From assembly GCA_015698045.1 (NCBI GenBank), contig BLAL01000236.1, positions 558,001 through 622,000 on the forward strand: DNA of 64,000 nt, read 5' to 3'. Below, piece by piece: positions 11,301 through 24,039 of the stretch. This DNA comes from Rhizophagus clarus. Its lineage: Eukaryota > Glomeromycota > Glomeromycetes > Glomerales > Glomeraceae. The notes beneath the pieces were generated by a model, which was not told the origin of the DNA, made no database searches, and worked only from the letters and a program-made list of their open reading frames with translations. Position 1 is the first letter of the stretch; each line of letters begins with the position of its first letter. Made by a program: the position numbers and the translations under genes.

Positions 11301-14164
11301 TAGGAACGAATTTTTACATACTATTCGACATAAAAAACTTTCGATAGCGCACGTTGTTTATTTGATTAACAAGGTGCTATATCCTAAATTGATCTATTTA
11401 AGTCAACTTACCACCTTCACCAAACCAGAATGGGACGCTATAGAACGACCTATTTTAGCCTTAGTCAAGCACACCATAGGAGTTCAACGTTCCTGCCCCA
11501 CTTCGGCATTATACCATGAAGGCATTGTTGGGCTTTACTGTTTATGGATGGTGGTTTCTACTGCCGGCATTATGAATCTATGCACGGTGCTGAATGATCA
11601 CAATGACGCTACTTTCACCACTTTGTTACGATTAAGGCAGGCGCAATTATTGATGAAACTTCCTGATTGTTGCTTTAGCGTTCATTTGTGTTTCAGATCG
11701 CTGTACATGGCCGCCAGTCGATCAAATTTAGCTTTATTTCATTTATTACTGGCATCAGATCTTCACGTCAACATTAAGTTAGACCAGATAGATAGGTTAA
11801 GTTTTAGTATCAAGAATATTGAATTTCCGCTTTTGGACATCTGGTCGAAATCTTATAACGCGGCATCAATTACGCGTATTAATAATAAGCATAGTCAATT
11901 TCCTCTGGTGGACTTATCTCAATTGATCGCGGGTGACAGATCATCGTTAATGATCTGGAAACAATATCGCACTTTAGCAGGACTCTCAAGAAAGGGACCT
12001 AAAGCTAAATGGTTCACTCAGTTAGAACGTTCTGTTTTAGAGTCTTCTGACTCTAGATACCTATTACCTGAATACCGCTCGACACAATCAACTTTTTATA
12101 TTACAAGATTCCTCACTCCGCCTTCACAGGATGGCCATCAAAAGGAATGGGTCGCTGTACAATTGGATACCGCCTGGCTCATAGGACGAATAACAAATAA
12201 ATGTTTTAATGGGTGCAAAGGGTTATATGCAATTGATTTATATAGAGCAGTGTATGACAACCATAGTTGCAATTGCTCTTTTGTCAACGATAAGGATACA
12301 CATACTATAGTTCGGTCAAAGAACTCACTTATTATGTTTCAGTTGAATGTCACCTTTTCGAATGTACAAGAAACTCCATATTGGATCATCCATTCTCCCC
12401 TTTAGTTCATCGGTTATGATCAGAACACTTTTAACGATTATATCACAATTTTAGATGGTGATAACCACCAACCACATGGATCTCGTCTTTCCCACCATGA
12501 ACCTATGGATTCTCATTTCCATCCCACACGATCAGAGGGATGACAATATATGGATCAACCGTTGGATTAGACCCTCAGACGATAAAGATCATCTCATTGA
12601 GATTAAAGATAGCCTAAACAGCGTTGATGAATTATCATTTTACACTGATGGATCTGTTCAAAATGGCATCCCCTCACATTTAAGACAACGTTTAGATGAT
12701 TGCTTAGACTATCGATCCATGGTTATAAATCAAGGTGCTGCGTTTGTAGAGATCTCTTCCAACCTACAATTTTTTACACGAATAGTGAACTGGCCGTCGT
12801 CTACTAGGGCGGAACTTTTTGCAATATTATTGGCTTTATTGGTTTGTCCAAGGGATTGTAGGGTTAAGATTTATACAGATAGTAATTGTTCGATTTCGAC
12901 AATTACCCGATTTTTACGTTCTCGTAGTAAATTTTGTTCTCGTGGTTTTAATAATTCACTTATTTTAATTTATATTGGTATATTAATTAGGGATAGAAAT
13001 TTAGATTTAGAATTAATTAAGGTTAAAGCTCATGCGGGTGACCCATGGAACGAATTAGCAGATGAATTGGCGAAAAAGGGGGCAGTTCTTAGTACATATC
13101 ATCAATTAACATTTAATTTTGGATCTCAGGCTTGTCGTTTCAGCCCACATTTTGAAAATACTCTGATTGAACAAAAACTAAGAAATTTCCTCAGCACTAT
13201 GGGCACGGTTTAGGGTTGTAGTGAATGGAGAGACTTACAAATTAACGAAGATGTTTTCGTTCAGCGATCAATCCAGTACCAATGGGAAGTCACTTGAACA
13301 GCTATACAGCAAGTGAAACATTTCAGGTGTACCTCTTTTAAGAGGAATTCTCTGTGGAGTTTTATTATCAAGATCCTACACCACCAATTACCAGTTGGCC
13401 GCTGGCTTCGTAAATGCAAACCTTCCCTATACCGAAATTTTCATTGTCAGTTCTGTAACAATGAAGCTGATGAAACAATATCACATTTGATAACCTGTCC
13501 TCATATAGCACACTTGCGGCAAAAAATCTATGAAGTACTCCGGGTTTTTCTCTCCTCCACACTTCCTCAATTTTCTGATTCGCTTTCTTCGGCTAATTTA
13601 GTTAATAGCGAGATCAATGGATGGATCAGTACTTCCATACAGTCTCCACGATTTATGGATTTACTTAAATGCGCAGCCAACGGGAAAATGGATTCTACAC
13701 AATTCACATACATACAACAACGCTTTAAATGGTCACACCGCCACACAGTTTTATTTTGTGCTAAATTATTGGTCAGATTGATCTGGCTTTTCAAATCAAT
13801 CATTTGGCTCCCACGATGCGAACGCACGGTAGAATGGAAAAAGCGCAATGGCATCTCGCAAAAGGACAAAATGTCCTCTCCTCCAGTTTATAAATCGTGA
13901 AAATGGTCTCCCTTTCGAACACCAGGTGATGACTTTCCCTCAGACACCTTAATTTTGGATGAGTCATACTTGGCACCACCTTTGAAACTGCCCATCATTA
14001 CGAGTAAAGAACAATTTTTAAAAGCGCTTGATCGAACGTTTGCTCAGATGCGGGCTTTGGTTCACTCGGGTAGTAGTTTCTCGTGGTTATTTAAAAAATT
14101 ATCGGGTTTTTATAAGGTTGATTTATTAGGAGATGGTGATGATTTATTGATGATTAGTCCATAG
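8365..14164 (+). pseudogene. LINE 1 ORF2: endonuclease, reverse transcriptase, RNase H
   Basis: The frame opens at 8365; the first ATG is 8521, just before the endonuclease start FGFHNINGL. Endonuclease signatures: GDTN (about 8985), RIDHIWI (about 9168) and ESDHDIV (about 9250). RT: the fingers (NKNSAPGTSGITYQLM, 10267 on), DISKAFDSI, the GIDQGDSLSPLLW block and the YMDD box at about 11020-11031. RNase H: YTDGS (about 12640), RAELFAI, YTDSNC and VKAHAGDPWNELAD. A terminal CQFCNNEADETISHLITCPH motif binds metal in related elements. In-frame stops lie at 8995, 10114, 10984, 12403, 13211, 13295 and 13898, with one frame change between about 12405 and 12550. Most stops fit C-to-T change of CAA, CAG or CGA. 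Confidence 0.92.
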
Positions 14165-14411
14165 GGTTAATTAGTAGTTTACGTTATTTGGTTTAATTTG
14201 TTTTAATTGATTTAGTTTATTTATAGTATTTTGATTTTAGGTTAGTGTTTTTAGGTTTTAATTGTTTATATTTGTTAGGTTATTTCTGTTCATGGGTCAC
14301 ACTTAACTGAGCTGGGAGGGTTATTTAGGTGTTGTATAAAATATTTGTTTTCGAATATTTAACAATAAAAATAACATGACCTTTGAATTAAAAAAAAAAA
14401 AAAAAAAAAAA

Positions 14412-14478
14412 AATTTAAACTAACTAAATTCTTTATTTAAAAAATTATTTATTTAATAATATAGGGCGTAAGTTATTT

Positions 14479-14481
<3 letters not shown>
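14412..14481 (+). repeat. 70-bp remnant of the intron array between the two LINEs
   Basis: Array sequence identical in plan to the units further on: branch-like ACTAACTA, acceptor ATAG, micro-exon GGC at 14465-14467, donor GTAAGT at 14468. It carries the 3' target duplication of LINE 1 and the left target duplication of LINE 2, so the two LINEs landed 70 bp apart. Confidence 0.85.
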
Positions 14482-14510
<29 letters not shown>

Positions 14511-14706
14511 GGCGTTAAAATCAAGGATAAACTAAGAACTAAGTTATCATGATAGGAAATACAGGGCGTAACCACAGTATACTAGCATTATGATCCATCG
14601 TAAGAGTCACATATTCCTAGCCCCCGCCCAGGCGCGCGCGCCATTCTCCAACAACTCCTACAAAATCCAACACAACTTCCTATATATAAAAAGAAACAAA
14701 AAGAAA

Positions 14707-17700
14707 CTAATTTGGCAGAAGGTCCGTACCATAATAACTTAGAACATTAGATCCTAAATTAACGCGACTTTCTAAAGCTTCTAAACAAAATTGGTTACTA
14801 TTATCTATTTTTCTATGTATATCTATATAACTATTATTTACTATTCTATTATTTTTATCTTGAGAACTGATCCCATTAATTCTTTCCTTCTCATGTTGCA
14901 TCATACACCGATAAGTCCATATCTTCTCAGATTCAGCTAATAAAAATGATCTAAATTCAAAGATTACTTTCCTAAAATTGTTTTGATTCTGTAAGTGCGT
15001 ATTAATGTTATTAAATGATACAGGAATAATTCCTTTAATAAGATCGAGTAATGTTAAAGCGTCATTATCGTAAATGCACTTCCAGATATCATCCGAGATA
15101 ATATTATCCAAATTAGTGTAAACAGTATTTCTGTTCGCTCGATATTTATTGATTAATAATAATAAATATTCCTTGCATTTTGCTATTAAAATCGTGATCG
15201 AATCTTCTTGTTCATCGCACAACCACACATGATCAAAAGTTTCGTCATCAGTTTCACATAACGCACACTTCCAGTCTTTGAAAATAACGTTATTAATAGT
15301 TTTCATTTTTTCCACAGTCGGGAGTTCTTCAATGATATATCAAATTTTCTTGTGTTTCATGACAGATTGTTTATATGATGTAACATAAGTGCGGTCACAT
15401 CCTTGTATTAACATAAACGTTAATTGCCAGTCAACTGGAAGGTGGTGATATTTACCATTTCTGTTAAGATTGATAAAAGATTCAGTATTAGTAATATAAT
15501 TAATCTTACGAATGAATCTTCGCAGATTTTCTTCGATTAGAATAGCTTTCCAAGAAATATTATATTTGATCAAAGAAAGATTGTTGTGGGTAAAACTAAG
15601 TTGATCTATCGAATCATCAATGCGGATATAATCGTCTACTTGTTCATTATAATAATCACCGGAATGGCCTTTAACTTTAACAAAGTTTACCGAAATGTTG
15701 TTGTTGTTAACTATATTGTACAATAATAGCCACAAGAAATTATTTGAATTCCAGGTAAAGTATAGTCTGGGAAGAAAATTAACGATGGTAGTAATATGAC
15801 TATGAAAGCCATCGATAGTCGCTTGTGAATCAGTATGGATAGTAATATGACTATTTCTTGGTAGAACGAGTAATGTAGTAACAACAGCCATGATTTCAGC
15901 ACGAGTAGAGGAAGGCCAATGGCTAATACTAGATTTAAAACGAATTTCGTTAGAGGCATCATCAATGAGAATGAAACCATATGTCATGGTAATATCATTA
16001 GATCCTAGGTGTTGAAGGGAGCCATCAGTATAAGCCGTATAATTGACTTGTTTTGAATCACGTAATTGAGAAAAAATTTCTAACAGTCTTGAACAAGTAG
16101 AATTATCATTAAAATATATTTGAATCAAGTCACTTAGTGTATAAGTGCCTTTGAGGTCATGTAATCGCCGTAGGTATTGGAGAATATTTTCCATTGAGTC
16201 ATTAGCGTAAGAACGAGAATCAACGTTGTGTTTTGAAGAACGATTCCAGACAGTTACAGAGTTTGGAATCGGAATTATATCATTAGTGGCGAAGCGGACG
16301 GAACATCAAGTATATCGTGAATCACGTGTGACGGAAATATCTCTGTCGCAACCAGGACAGAAATCAAATTCAGTGAGAGAGTTAGATGGTGTCGTAAGGT
16401 CTGGAATTAAGTGATTAGTCGTAGCTAATGACTGGTTGGAAGGAAGAAGTCGTTTAAAGGCATGAAATGATACTTGATCATGATCATCAATAGCGGCGAA
16501 TACAGGTTTGAGCGTATTATTGTTAGTTCCTCGCTCAAAATTAAAGGAGATAGAAATATTATCGTCACGACTCGGAATCTGAGGAGGAGATTCAGAAATA
16601 GAGAGTTCGTGTTCTTGTAATAAGAAAATCAAATTCACCAAGTGACTTTTCTTGACGCGTTTCATTAACTGTTTCTGAGTCTTGAAACGGCGATATTGTG
16701 TAAAGTCGTCAGTCGTTAAACCAAAGAGAGGAGAGCGTGGTAGTGATAAGGCGTGTTGAATGTTATTTAATCGTAGATTCGTGATAGTCCCTAAAAGACC
16801 ACCAGGGTTGTTAATTTGAATCATAAAGCTTGTAATCTTTTCTTCTAATTGTCGTTGATACAAATCAATTAGACCATAAAAGAAGGAATTCGTAATAATA
16901 ATGTTAGGAGCAGTAGCAGCAAATCCTAATTTGTTTTTGATGGTTTTCATATATAACGCCTTGAATGAATTACACTCGTCTTTGGTTAAGACTTGGACTT
17001 GAGAGCGGTATTCTATTTGTGGTATAATAAGACTATTAAAGATATAACGAATAATTTTATCAGTAACATCTTTCTTTTTGATCATAGAAGTGAAATTAAT
17101 AATTTCATCACGAATTAATCGTAAATTATATTTAGGACATCGAGCAACATTGAAATACACTCCAAGGATGCGGATATTTTCTTTTGGTGATTTAGGAACT
17201 ATTGAAATAATTTTGTCACCAAAGGATAAGTTGATAGGTGAAGCGTCGTATGCAGAATCATTTCGAAGAAGGAGTTCTACTTTATCGTAGTTGATTTTAA
17301 TGCTGGCTAATTCAAAGAACGAATCAGCAGTGGTAAGCAAAACTTCCAGGTTTTCTTTACTGTCTGTAATGATAGTGGTATCGTCCATGTAGGCCTTACT
17401 GGGAACATAGATAGAGGTAGAGCCGTCTGATATTTTGTATCCTTTTTGCAGTTATTCGAGCTTGGTAAGTAGTGGATCAAAGTATATACACCATAAAAGT
17501 GGCGAGATTACTTTTCCTTGATCGATGCCTGTAAGGACATCGTAGGGGGTAGTGTTCCCATAGGCCGTGAAGACAGAATTTTTCCGATTTGTAAAGAGAC
17601 CTAAAACAAATCGGATAAAAGAGATAGGAAGTTTAAGACGCGACATAGCCGTTTCTAAAAGGTGGACGTTCACCCGATCATAGGCCTTAGACATATCTAA

Positions 17701-19857
17701 AGCCAAAATCCAAAGTTCTTTACGATTTTCATCTGCATCCTGGATGATTTTGTTAATAATTCGAATGGGATCAAAAACGGAAGAACCAGGTAAACCTGCA
17801 TATTGTAAAGGATTTAAAACGGAAAACTTATAAAATATATTCATAAGACGCATTGTTAAAATTAAAACTGTAAGTTTCCTTGCAGTCTCGAGAAGGGTAA
17901 TTGGACGGGTATTATTAAGGTTACAACACCATGGTTTCGGTTTGGGGATGGGGTATAGATTAGCAAAATTCCAATCGACAGGAAATTGTTGATGTATGAA
18001 TATATCATTAATCAAATCCAAAAGAGCAATTTTTAAAGAAACAGGTAAATGTTTGATAAATTCATTATGAATGCGACTGGGACCAGCCGCTTTGCCTACT
18101 GGTAACTTGTGTATATGAGCCTCCAATTCTTCTAGTGATGAGGGGGCCATCAATTCGTCATATATCGACGCATCAATATCATGTTTTGGTTCAAATATAT
18201 CAGACCATTCATGGGGGATGGTTTTAGGTTCGTTGACTGATTGAGCAGCGTGTTGGAAATGATCATTCACCTTCCTTTTAATATCTTTAGGATTAGTGAA
18301 TAACACGTCGACGTTAGTGGTTGGATCAGTGTCGATAACTTTGTCGAGTACAATTGATCTAACTTCATGTTCCATAACAGATTTAATGACTTTGCCTTGG
18401 TTACCGTCGAGATTGGATTCTCTAATGATGGTGGCTTCTTTGATTTTTTGTAATTGTGATTCCCTAAGATCGTTGTTGTATTCGATGGTGAGAATATCTT
18501 TAAGTTCCATAAGTTTGATAATGTTGAAAGTGGAGTCAGAAGCAAAAGGAACGGTGAGTGTAGTATCATATGATATAGCGATTTCGACCGATTCTTTATA
18601 GAGGTCAGAAAATTCATATGAGGAACGCTTAAGGGTTTTACGGCACGCTTTGATGCATTTAAGTATGGTGCGTAATTTTTCGTAGAGTGGCGAGAAATGT
18701 ATGCGATGAGATCCTCTAAAGGAGCAAGTTCGCTGGGGAATTAAGTATTCATTCTCAGCATTTTTGTATCGTGAAGCGTCTTGAATGGCTAGTTTGATGG
18801 AAGTCCATTTGCTGTTGACCTCGGTAGGTTTCAATTTATCGTTATAGTGTGTGAATCGAAGTTCAACGTATTTTTGATATTCATCCCATTGTTCTGTAGA
18901 CATGTCTTTAAAATTAAAGATAGTTTTGTGATTAGTGGGAGAACGATGTTGTGATAGATTGGGCATCAATAAAGATGCGGAGACTAATTTGTGATCTGTA
19001 GTAAAGGAATCAACAACAGAGATACGGTGGCTAAGAATATTATTGAAGACGCCAGGAGAAATCCAGATATAGTCAATACGTGAGGAACCGACGGCAGCGT
19101 CGAATGTAGTAATTTTGGAAGCATCTGATTCAAGAAGAGCAGTAACGTCGACGAAGTGAAATTCGTTATTCAATTTATCAAAAATGGCTTCCTGAGGGGA
19201 AGGAGATTTGCCTTGAAGTAGTTTTTGTTGATATTTTTCGTAACTTAAATTAAAGTCACCTAAAACAATTGAATGGATATCCTGATCATCATTGAATCGA
19301 AGGTTAGTTGTAAGTTTAGCTTGTAAATCAGCTATAAGTTGACCATCAGTAGAGGTAACCTTGGATTTGATGTAGACATTAAATATTTTCATAGAAAAGT
19401 GTCTGAAGGATAAGGTGATGGATAAATATCAGCCTTTATAGCCTTCAGATTTAGAAACATGTCGAGCAAACTGTCGATCGATAATGAAGCCTACACCGCA
19501 CCCCCGTAGCAATGAAGGATCATTGTCAAAAATAACACGAAACCGGTGTGAAAATTTTTTGAACATAAAGAGAGCGTTTTGTTTTCGAACTGAAATTTCT
19601 TGAAGTGCTAAAATATGAATATTTTTTGAGATCATAAGATCTATAATAGGTTCAACTTTACTAATCGTAAGGGAATGAACATTAAGGGTAGCAATATTTA
19701 AAGTAGAAGCGGTAGAAGAATTTTTACCGCATTTAATTTTAGTGTAGTTAAGACAATTACCGTAAAAACGGTTATTAACAATTTTAGTAGGGGTGGGGGA
19801 TAAAGAGGAAATTAACGAACTATTATTTGAAAAAGAAGGGATTGATTGTACAATCAT
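14707..19857 (-). pseudogene. LINE 2 ORF2: endonuclease, reverse transcriptase, RNase H; four stops
   Basis: One frame from 19857 to 14707. Endonuclease: LNIATLNVHSL at the N-terminus, VLGDFNLSYEKY, SRIDYIWISPGV and TTDHKLVSASLL. RT: GKAAGPSRIHNEFIKHLP, LYPIPKPKPW, NTRPITLLETARKL, LALDMSKAYDRVN, TGIDQGKVISPLLW and the AYMDDTTII box (from about 17390). RNase H: AYTDGSLQH, RAEIMAVV, IHTDSQATI, VKGHSGDYYNEQVD. A C-terminal CALCETDDETFDHVWLC motif follows. Stops at 19429 (TGA), 17452 (TAA), 16306 (TGA) and 15340 (TGA) each sit where CGA or CAA would restore a sensible residue. No frameshift is seen, so inactivation looks mutationally simple and fairly recent. Confidence 0.92.
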
Positions 19858-19865
19858 TAAAAAAT

Positions 19866-21931
19866 TTAATGGTTAAGGAAATATTCAGAATCGTCTCCAT
19901 CGAAATCCCCCGATTCGTTGGAGCCAAGCATATTCATAAGTTTTGAAACTGCTTTTTGAAGGGAATTTTGCCCATCAAAGATTTTTTCCTGGCTAGATTT
20001 GATAACGTCGATTTCACTGGGCGTATCAATGTTTACAGTAGCGCCGGATTGTGTGGTGCGTGGACATTTATTAATAGCCTCCGAGGAAGTAGAAGTAGAA
20101 GGTGAGGCAGGTCGCGTAGGTCGTTTGGAGGTAGTATTGATGGGTTGAGCCAACTCAGGGATTAAAGCTGGAGTTTGGGAGTGTAAATGTGTAGAAGGTT
20201 TATCCGGGGTAGAAGCAGTGGGAGTGGGAGGAAGTGCCGAGATCCTGGCATTCAGAGCTGCAATATCTGATTGTTGTTTAGCAAGACCCTTTTGGATTTC
20301 TTGAAGCATTCCCATCATCGTTGAGCGGAAGGATTGGAAGGCTGGGTTTAATTGAAAGTCCTCCTGCATGGAGTCGTCCAGCATCTCATCATTGAGTACC
20401 GGACCGGAGGTTTTAGAACGGTTGTTAGGACGTAGGGTAGATGAGCCGTTGAGAGTATTAAGAGATCCAGAGGGCCCTTTCCCTTTCCCTTGACCCTTTG
20501 AATTGTTAGAATTATTGTTTTGATTGCCTTTGCGTTGTTTAGCAGCGTCAGCATTGGACCGTGTACAGTTTTTCCATGCTTGGGCCGCAGAGATAATTTT
20601 TGATTTATTTGCTTGGGGGCACTCTTTGGTCACGTGAGAGGGATCACCACACCTGAAGCAAATCTTATCAGTAGATTCGGTAAGAAATATAGGTGATTGT
20701 CTTTTGCCTTGAGATATCGCCAAATTGGTCAGATGTTTGGCGCGTTGTTTGTCATCATCATCAGCGAATGTTAAGAATGCAATACGACGTGGATTGTAAT
20801 TGCGTGGATTGCGAGGAATAATCATGGTTTTGGCTCTTGTTTGTGTAAGGACATTCCTCAGGGTATACCCTGTCATACCAGCAGGAAGGCCGGAGATTCT
20901 AAGGGTGTGTGAAGTGCGAAGTTTCTTTTTTTCTTCGGATAGCAGTAATGGCCATACCCAGACAAAGTGTGCGCCAATGTACGTTCCCCAGGAGATATTG
21001 TAATAGCGGGAAACGGGAGTATCCGTGGTGAAGGTAATGTAAGCAATACCATATATGCCATTTTTGCAAACATAGTTAAGTTTTTCTATTTCTCCGTCGG
21101 AGCTAAAGGATTCTCTAACGGCTTTCTCAGAAAGGAAGATGGGAATATCCGTGACTTGGATAGTCCTTTGTTTTTCTTGAGTACGTTCTTCCGGGGTAGC
21201 GGGGGCGACAAATAGGGAGGTGATGGGAAGAGATCTATTAATAGATTGCTCATCTGCAATGTCAGGAACTGATAGGGATTTCAGCGCGACAAAAGCGTCA
21301 AGATCTTCTTTGAAGTCGAAGCGTACAACCAACAAGGAGGTTTTTTTTTTAGATTTTTTGGTGCTTCCAGAGAATATAACGTCTTTGTGAATAATCATTT
21401 GCGTCACAAGGCTATTTTAACTTTTTCTTTCTTCTCCTCACCAGTCTTACCGGATAAGGAGAAGGTGTCGATCTCAGCTTTGTATGAATCTGCGGAGATG
21501 ATCGTTAATGGGGTATTATCACGAGGTGGAATATTCTGCTCGTGGTTAGGGGGAATATTACTATTCTGAGTAAGATTGTTATCAAAAGACGCGTCAGGAG
21601 GAGATAATTGGTGCTCTTCAGGACGCGACAAGATGCTATTATCCGGGGTGACTGCGGAGGGCGCAATAGGAGAGAGGGCGACCGAAGGAATTTTTTCAGT
21701 GTCCTCCATAAGGTCCGTGTTGACTGGTGGTTGGCCAGTAGAAAGGTTTCCTTTGGACCTGGTCGCGTATTTAGACGTGGTGGTATTGTTGTTACGGCGG
21801 ATAACGGAGGGGCTGTAGTCGTGTTTATCTCCACTGGAGTTACTATTGGGGGGAGCGTGAAGGCTGTTGGAAAGGCCTTCGGCCTGTTGTAGTTGAGAAG
21901 AGGCCTTGTTCTTGGAGTTATTTCCAGTCAT
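19866..21931 (-). pseudogene. LINE 2 ORF1: RRM-like domains and CCHC zinc knuckle
   Basis: Two overlapping frames: 21931-21404 (175 codons; Ser/Asn/Pro-rich, starts MTGNNSKNK) and about 21407-19866 (513 codons). They probably represent one ORF1 with a frame change near 21405. The second part has an RRM-like unit (RTIQVTDIPIFLSEKAVRES), a second one (HTLRISGLPAGMTGYTLRNV), and a zinc knuckle CFRCGDPSHVTKEC. A Lys/Asn/Gly-rich linker and a Gln/Leu-containing helix follow, possibly for oligomerisation. Its likely role is element RNA binding. ORF1 and ORF2 are separated by only a few bases. Confidence 0.85.
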
Positions 21932-22072
21932 GTTTATTATCTTAACTGTTGTTAGTATAGTTAAAGGTATATAACTTTGTAACTTTTTCCTGAAATTTTA
22001 CGAAAAAATTGATTTGTCGATCAATTACTATGTTTTTTGAAAAATCCGGGAGAGTAGTTCAGGAGTAAGTTC

Positions 22073-24039
22073 GGCGTAAGTTATTTATTTAATTCTATTA
22101 TTACATATTTATATAATATTTACATATAATTTAAACTAACTAATTTCTTTATTTAAAAAATTATTCAATAATATAGGGCGTAAGTTATTTATTTAATTTT
22201 ATTATATTTATATAATATTTACATATAACTAAATTCTTTATTTAAAAAATTATTTAAATATTTTAGATGGCAAGTTTTTATTTATTTAATTCTATTATAT
22301 TTATATAATATTTATATATAATTTAAACTAACTAAATTCTTTATTTAAAAAATTATTTATTTAATAATATAGGGCGTAAGTTATTTAATTTTATTATATT
22401 TATATAATATTTACATATAATTTAAACTAATTAAATTCTTTATTTAAAAAATTATTTATTTAATAATATAGGGCGTAAGTTATTTAATTTTATTATATTT
22501 ATATAATATTTACATATAATTTAAACTAATTAAATTTTTTATTTAAAAAATTATTTATTTAATAATATAGAACGTAAGTTATTTAATTCTATTATATTTA
22601 TATAATATTTACATATAATTTAAACTAACTAAATTCTTTATTTAAAAAATTATTTATTTAATAATATAGGGTGTAAGTTATTTAATTTTATTATATTTAT
22701 ATAATATTTACATATAATTTAAACTAACTAAATTCTTTATTTAAAAAATTATTTAAATATTTCAGTTTGTAAGTTTTTATTTATTTAATTCTATTATATT
22801 TATATAATATTTACATATAATTTAAACTAACTAAATTCTTTATTTAAAAAATTATTTAAATATTTCAGATGGCAAGTTTTTATTTATTTAATTCTATTAT
22901 ATTTATATAATATTTACATATAATTTAAACTAACTAAATTCTTTATTTAAAAAATTATTTAAATATTTCAGATGGCAAGTTTTTATTTATTTAATTCTAT
23001 TATATTTATATAATATTTACATATAAATTAAATTAACTAAATTTTTTATTTAAAAAATTATTTAAATATTTTAGATGGCAAGTTTTTATTTATTTAATTC
23101 TATTATATTTATATAATATTTATATATAATTTAAACTAACTAAATTCTTTATTTAAAAAATTATTTATTTAATAATATAGGGCGTAAGTTATTTAATTCT
23201 ATTATATTTATATAATATTTACATATAATTTAAACTAATTAAATTCTTTATTTAAAAAATTATTTATTTAATAATATAGGATGTAAGTTATTTAATTCTA
23301 TTATATTCATATAATATTTGCATATAATTTAAACTAACTAAATTCTTTATTTAAAAAATTATTTAAATATTTCAGTTTGTAAGTTTTTATTTATTTAATT
23401 CTATTATATTTATATAATATTTACATATAATTTAAACTAATTACATTCTTTATTTAAAAAATTATTTAAATATTTCAGTTGGTAAGTTTTTATTTATTTA
23501 ATTCTATTATATTTATATAATATTTATATATAATTTAAACTAACTAAATTCTTTATTTAAAAAATTATTTATTTAATAATATAGGGCGTAAGTTATTTAA
23601 TTCTATTATATTTATATAATATTTACATATAATTTAAACTAATTAAATTCTTTATTTAAAAAATTATTTATTTAATAATATAGGGTGTAAGTTATTTAAT
23701 TCTATTATATTCATATAATATTTGCATATAATTTAAACTAACTAAATTCTTTATTTAAAAAATTATTTAAATATTTCAGTTTGTAAGTTTTTATTTATTT
23801 AATTCTATTATATTTATATAATATTTACATATAATTTAAACTAATTACATTCTTTATTTAAAAAATTATTTAAATATTTCAGTTGGTAAGTTTTTATTTA
23901 TTTAATTCTATTATATTTATATAATATTTATATATAATTTAAACTAACTAAATTCTTTATTTAAAAAATTATTTAAATATTTCAGTTGGCAAGTTTTTAT
24001 TTATTTAATTCTATTATATTTATATAATATTTACATATA
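22073..24039 (+). repeat. main micro-exon/intron array
   Basis: Nineteen consecutive units of 90-106 bp (mostly 96-106), each reading as a complete intron: donor GTAAGT or GCAAGT, an AT-rich body, branch-like AAACTAACTAAA (or AAACTAAT), acceptor ATAG or TTTCAG, then exactly 3 nt before the next donor. Micro-exon starts: GGC 22177, ATG 22267, GGC 22373, GGC 22472, AAC 22571, GGT 22670, TTT 22766, ATG 22869, ATG 22972, ATG 23075, GGC 23181, GAT 23280, TTT 23376, TTG 23479, GGC 23585, GGT 23684, TTT 23780, TTG 23883, TTG 23986. There are two unit types: ATAG with GGC-like exons, and TTTCAG with ATG/TTT/TTG exons. The sequence between splice signals is nearly invariant. It could be a plain satellite whose splice signals are incidental, but strict 3-nt spacing argues otherwise. 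Confidence 0.8.
23181..23988 (+). repeat. duplicated four-unit block (404-bp higher-order repeat)
   Basis: Units starting at 23181 and 23585 form two copies of a 404-bp block that share private variants: a TATTCATATAA change, a TTTGCATATAA change and CTAATTACATT. By eye the copies differ mainly in the GAT versus GGT micro-exon and at the final unit. This shows recent growth of the array by block duplication. Confidence 0.85.

Larger units (their letters stand above)
5734..14411 (+). mobile_element. LINE 1: full-length APE/RT/RNase H non-LTR retrotransposon
   Basis: An 8.7-kb element with two ORFs, a 3' poly(A) tail of about 22 nt (14390-14411) and a 15-bp target duplication AATTTAAACTAACTA at 5719-5733 and 14412-14426. 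The insertion is in the branch-point region of an array intron, in the sense orientation of the host gene. ORF1 5924-8317; ORF2 8365/8521-14164. The domain order endonuclease, reverse transcriptase, RNase H, Cys/His motif recalls the I/Tad1-type LINEs, but I do not assign a clade. It carries about nine premature stops and one frame change, so it is dead as it stands. Confidence 0.93.
14482..22072 (-). mobile_element. LINE 2: full-length non-LTR retrotransposon, antisense
   Basis: A 7.6-kb element on the minus strand, with its 3' poly(A) seen as a T-run at 14482-14507 and a 17-bp target duplication GGCGTAAGTTATTTATT at 14465-14481 and 22073-22089. ORF1 is about 21931-19866 and ORF2 about 19857-14707. 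It has the same overall architecture as LINE 1 but diverged protein sequences and an ORF1 zinc knuckle, so it is a different family. ORF2 stays in one frame over about 1,700 codons with only four stops. Confidence 0.93.

Noticed and set aside
21576-21892. Plus-strand ORFs across LINE 2 ORF1
   Set aside because: They are antisense to an ORF with clear RRM-like and zinc-knuckle motifs.
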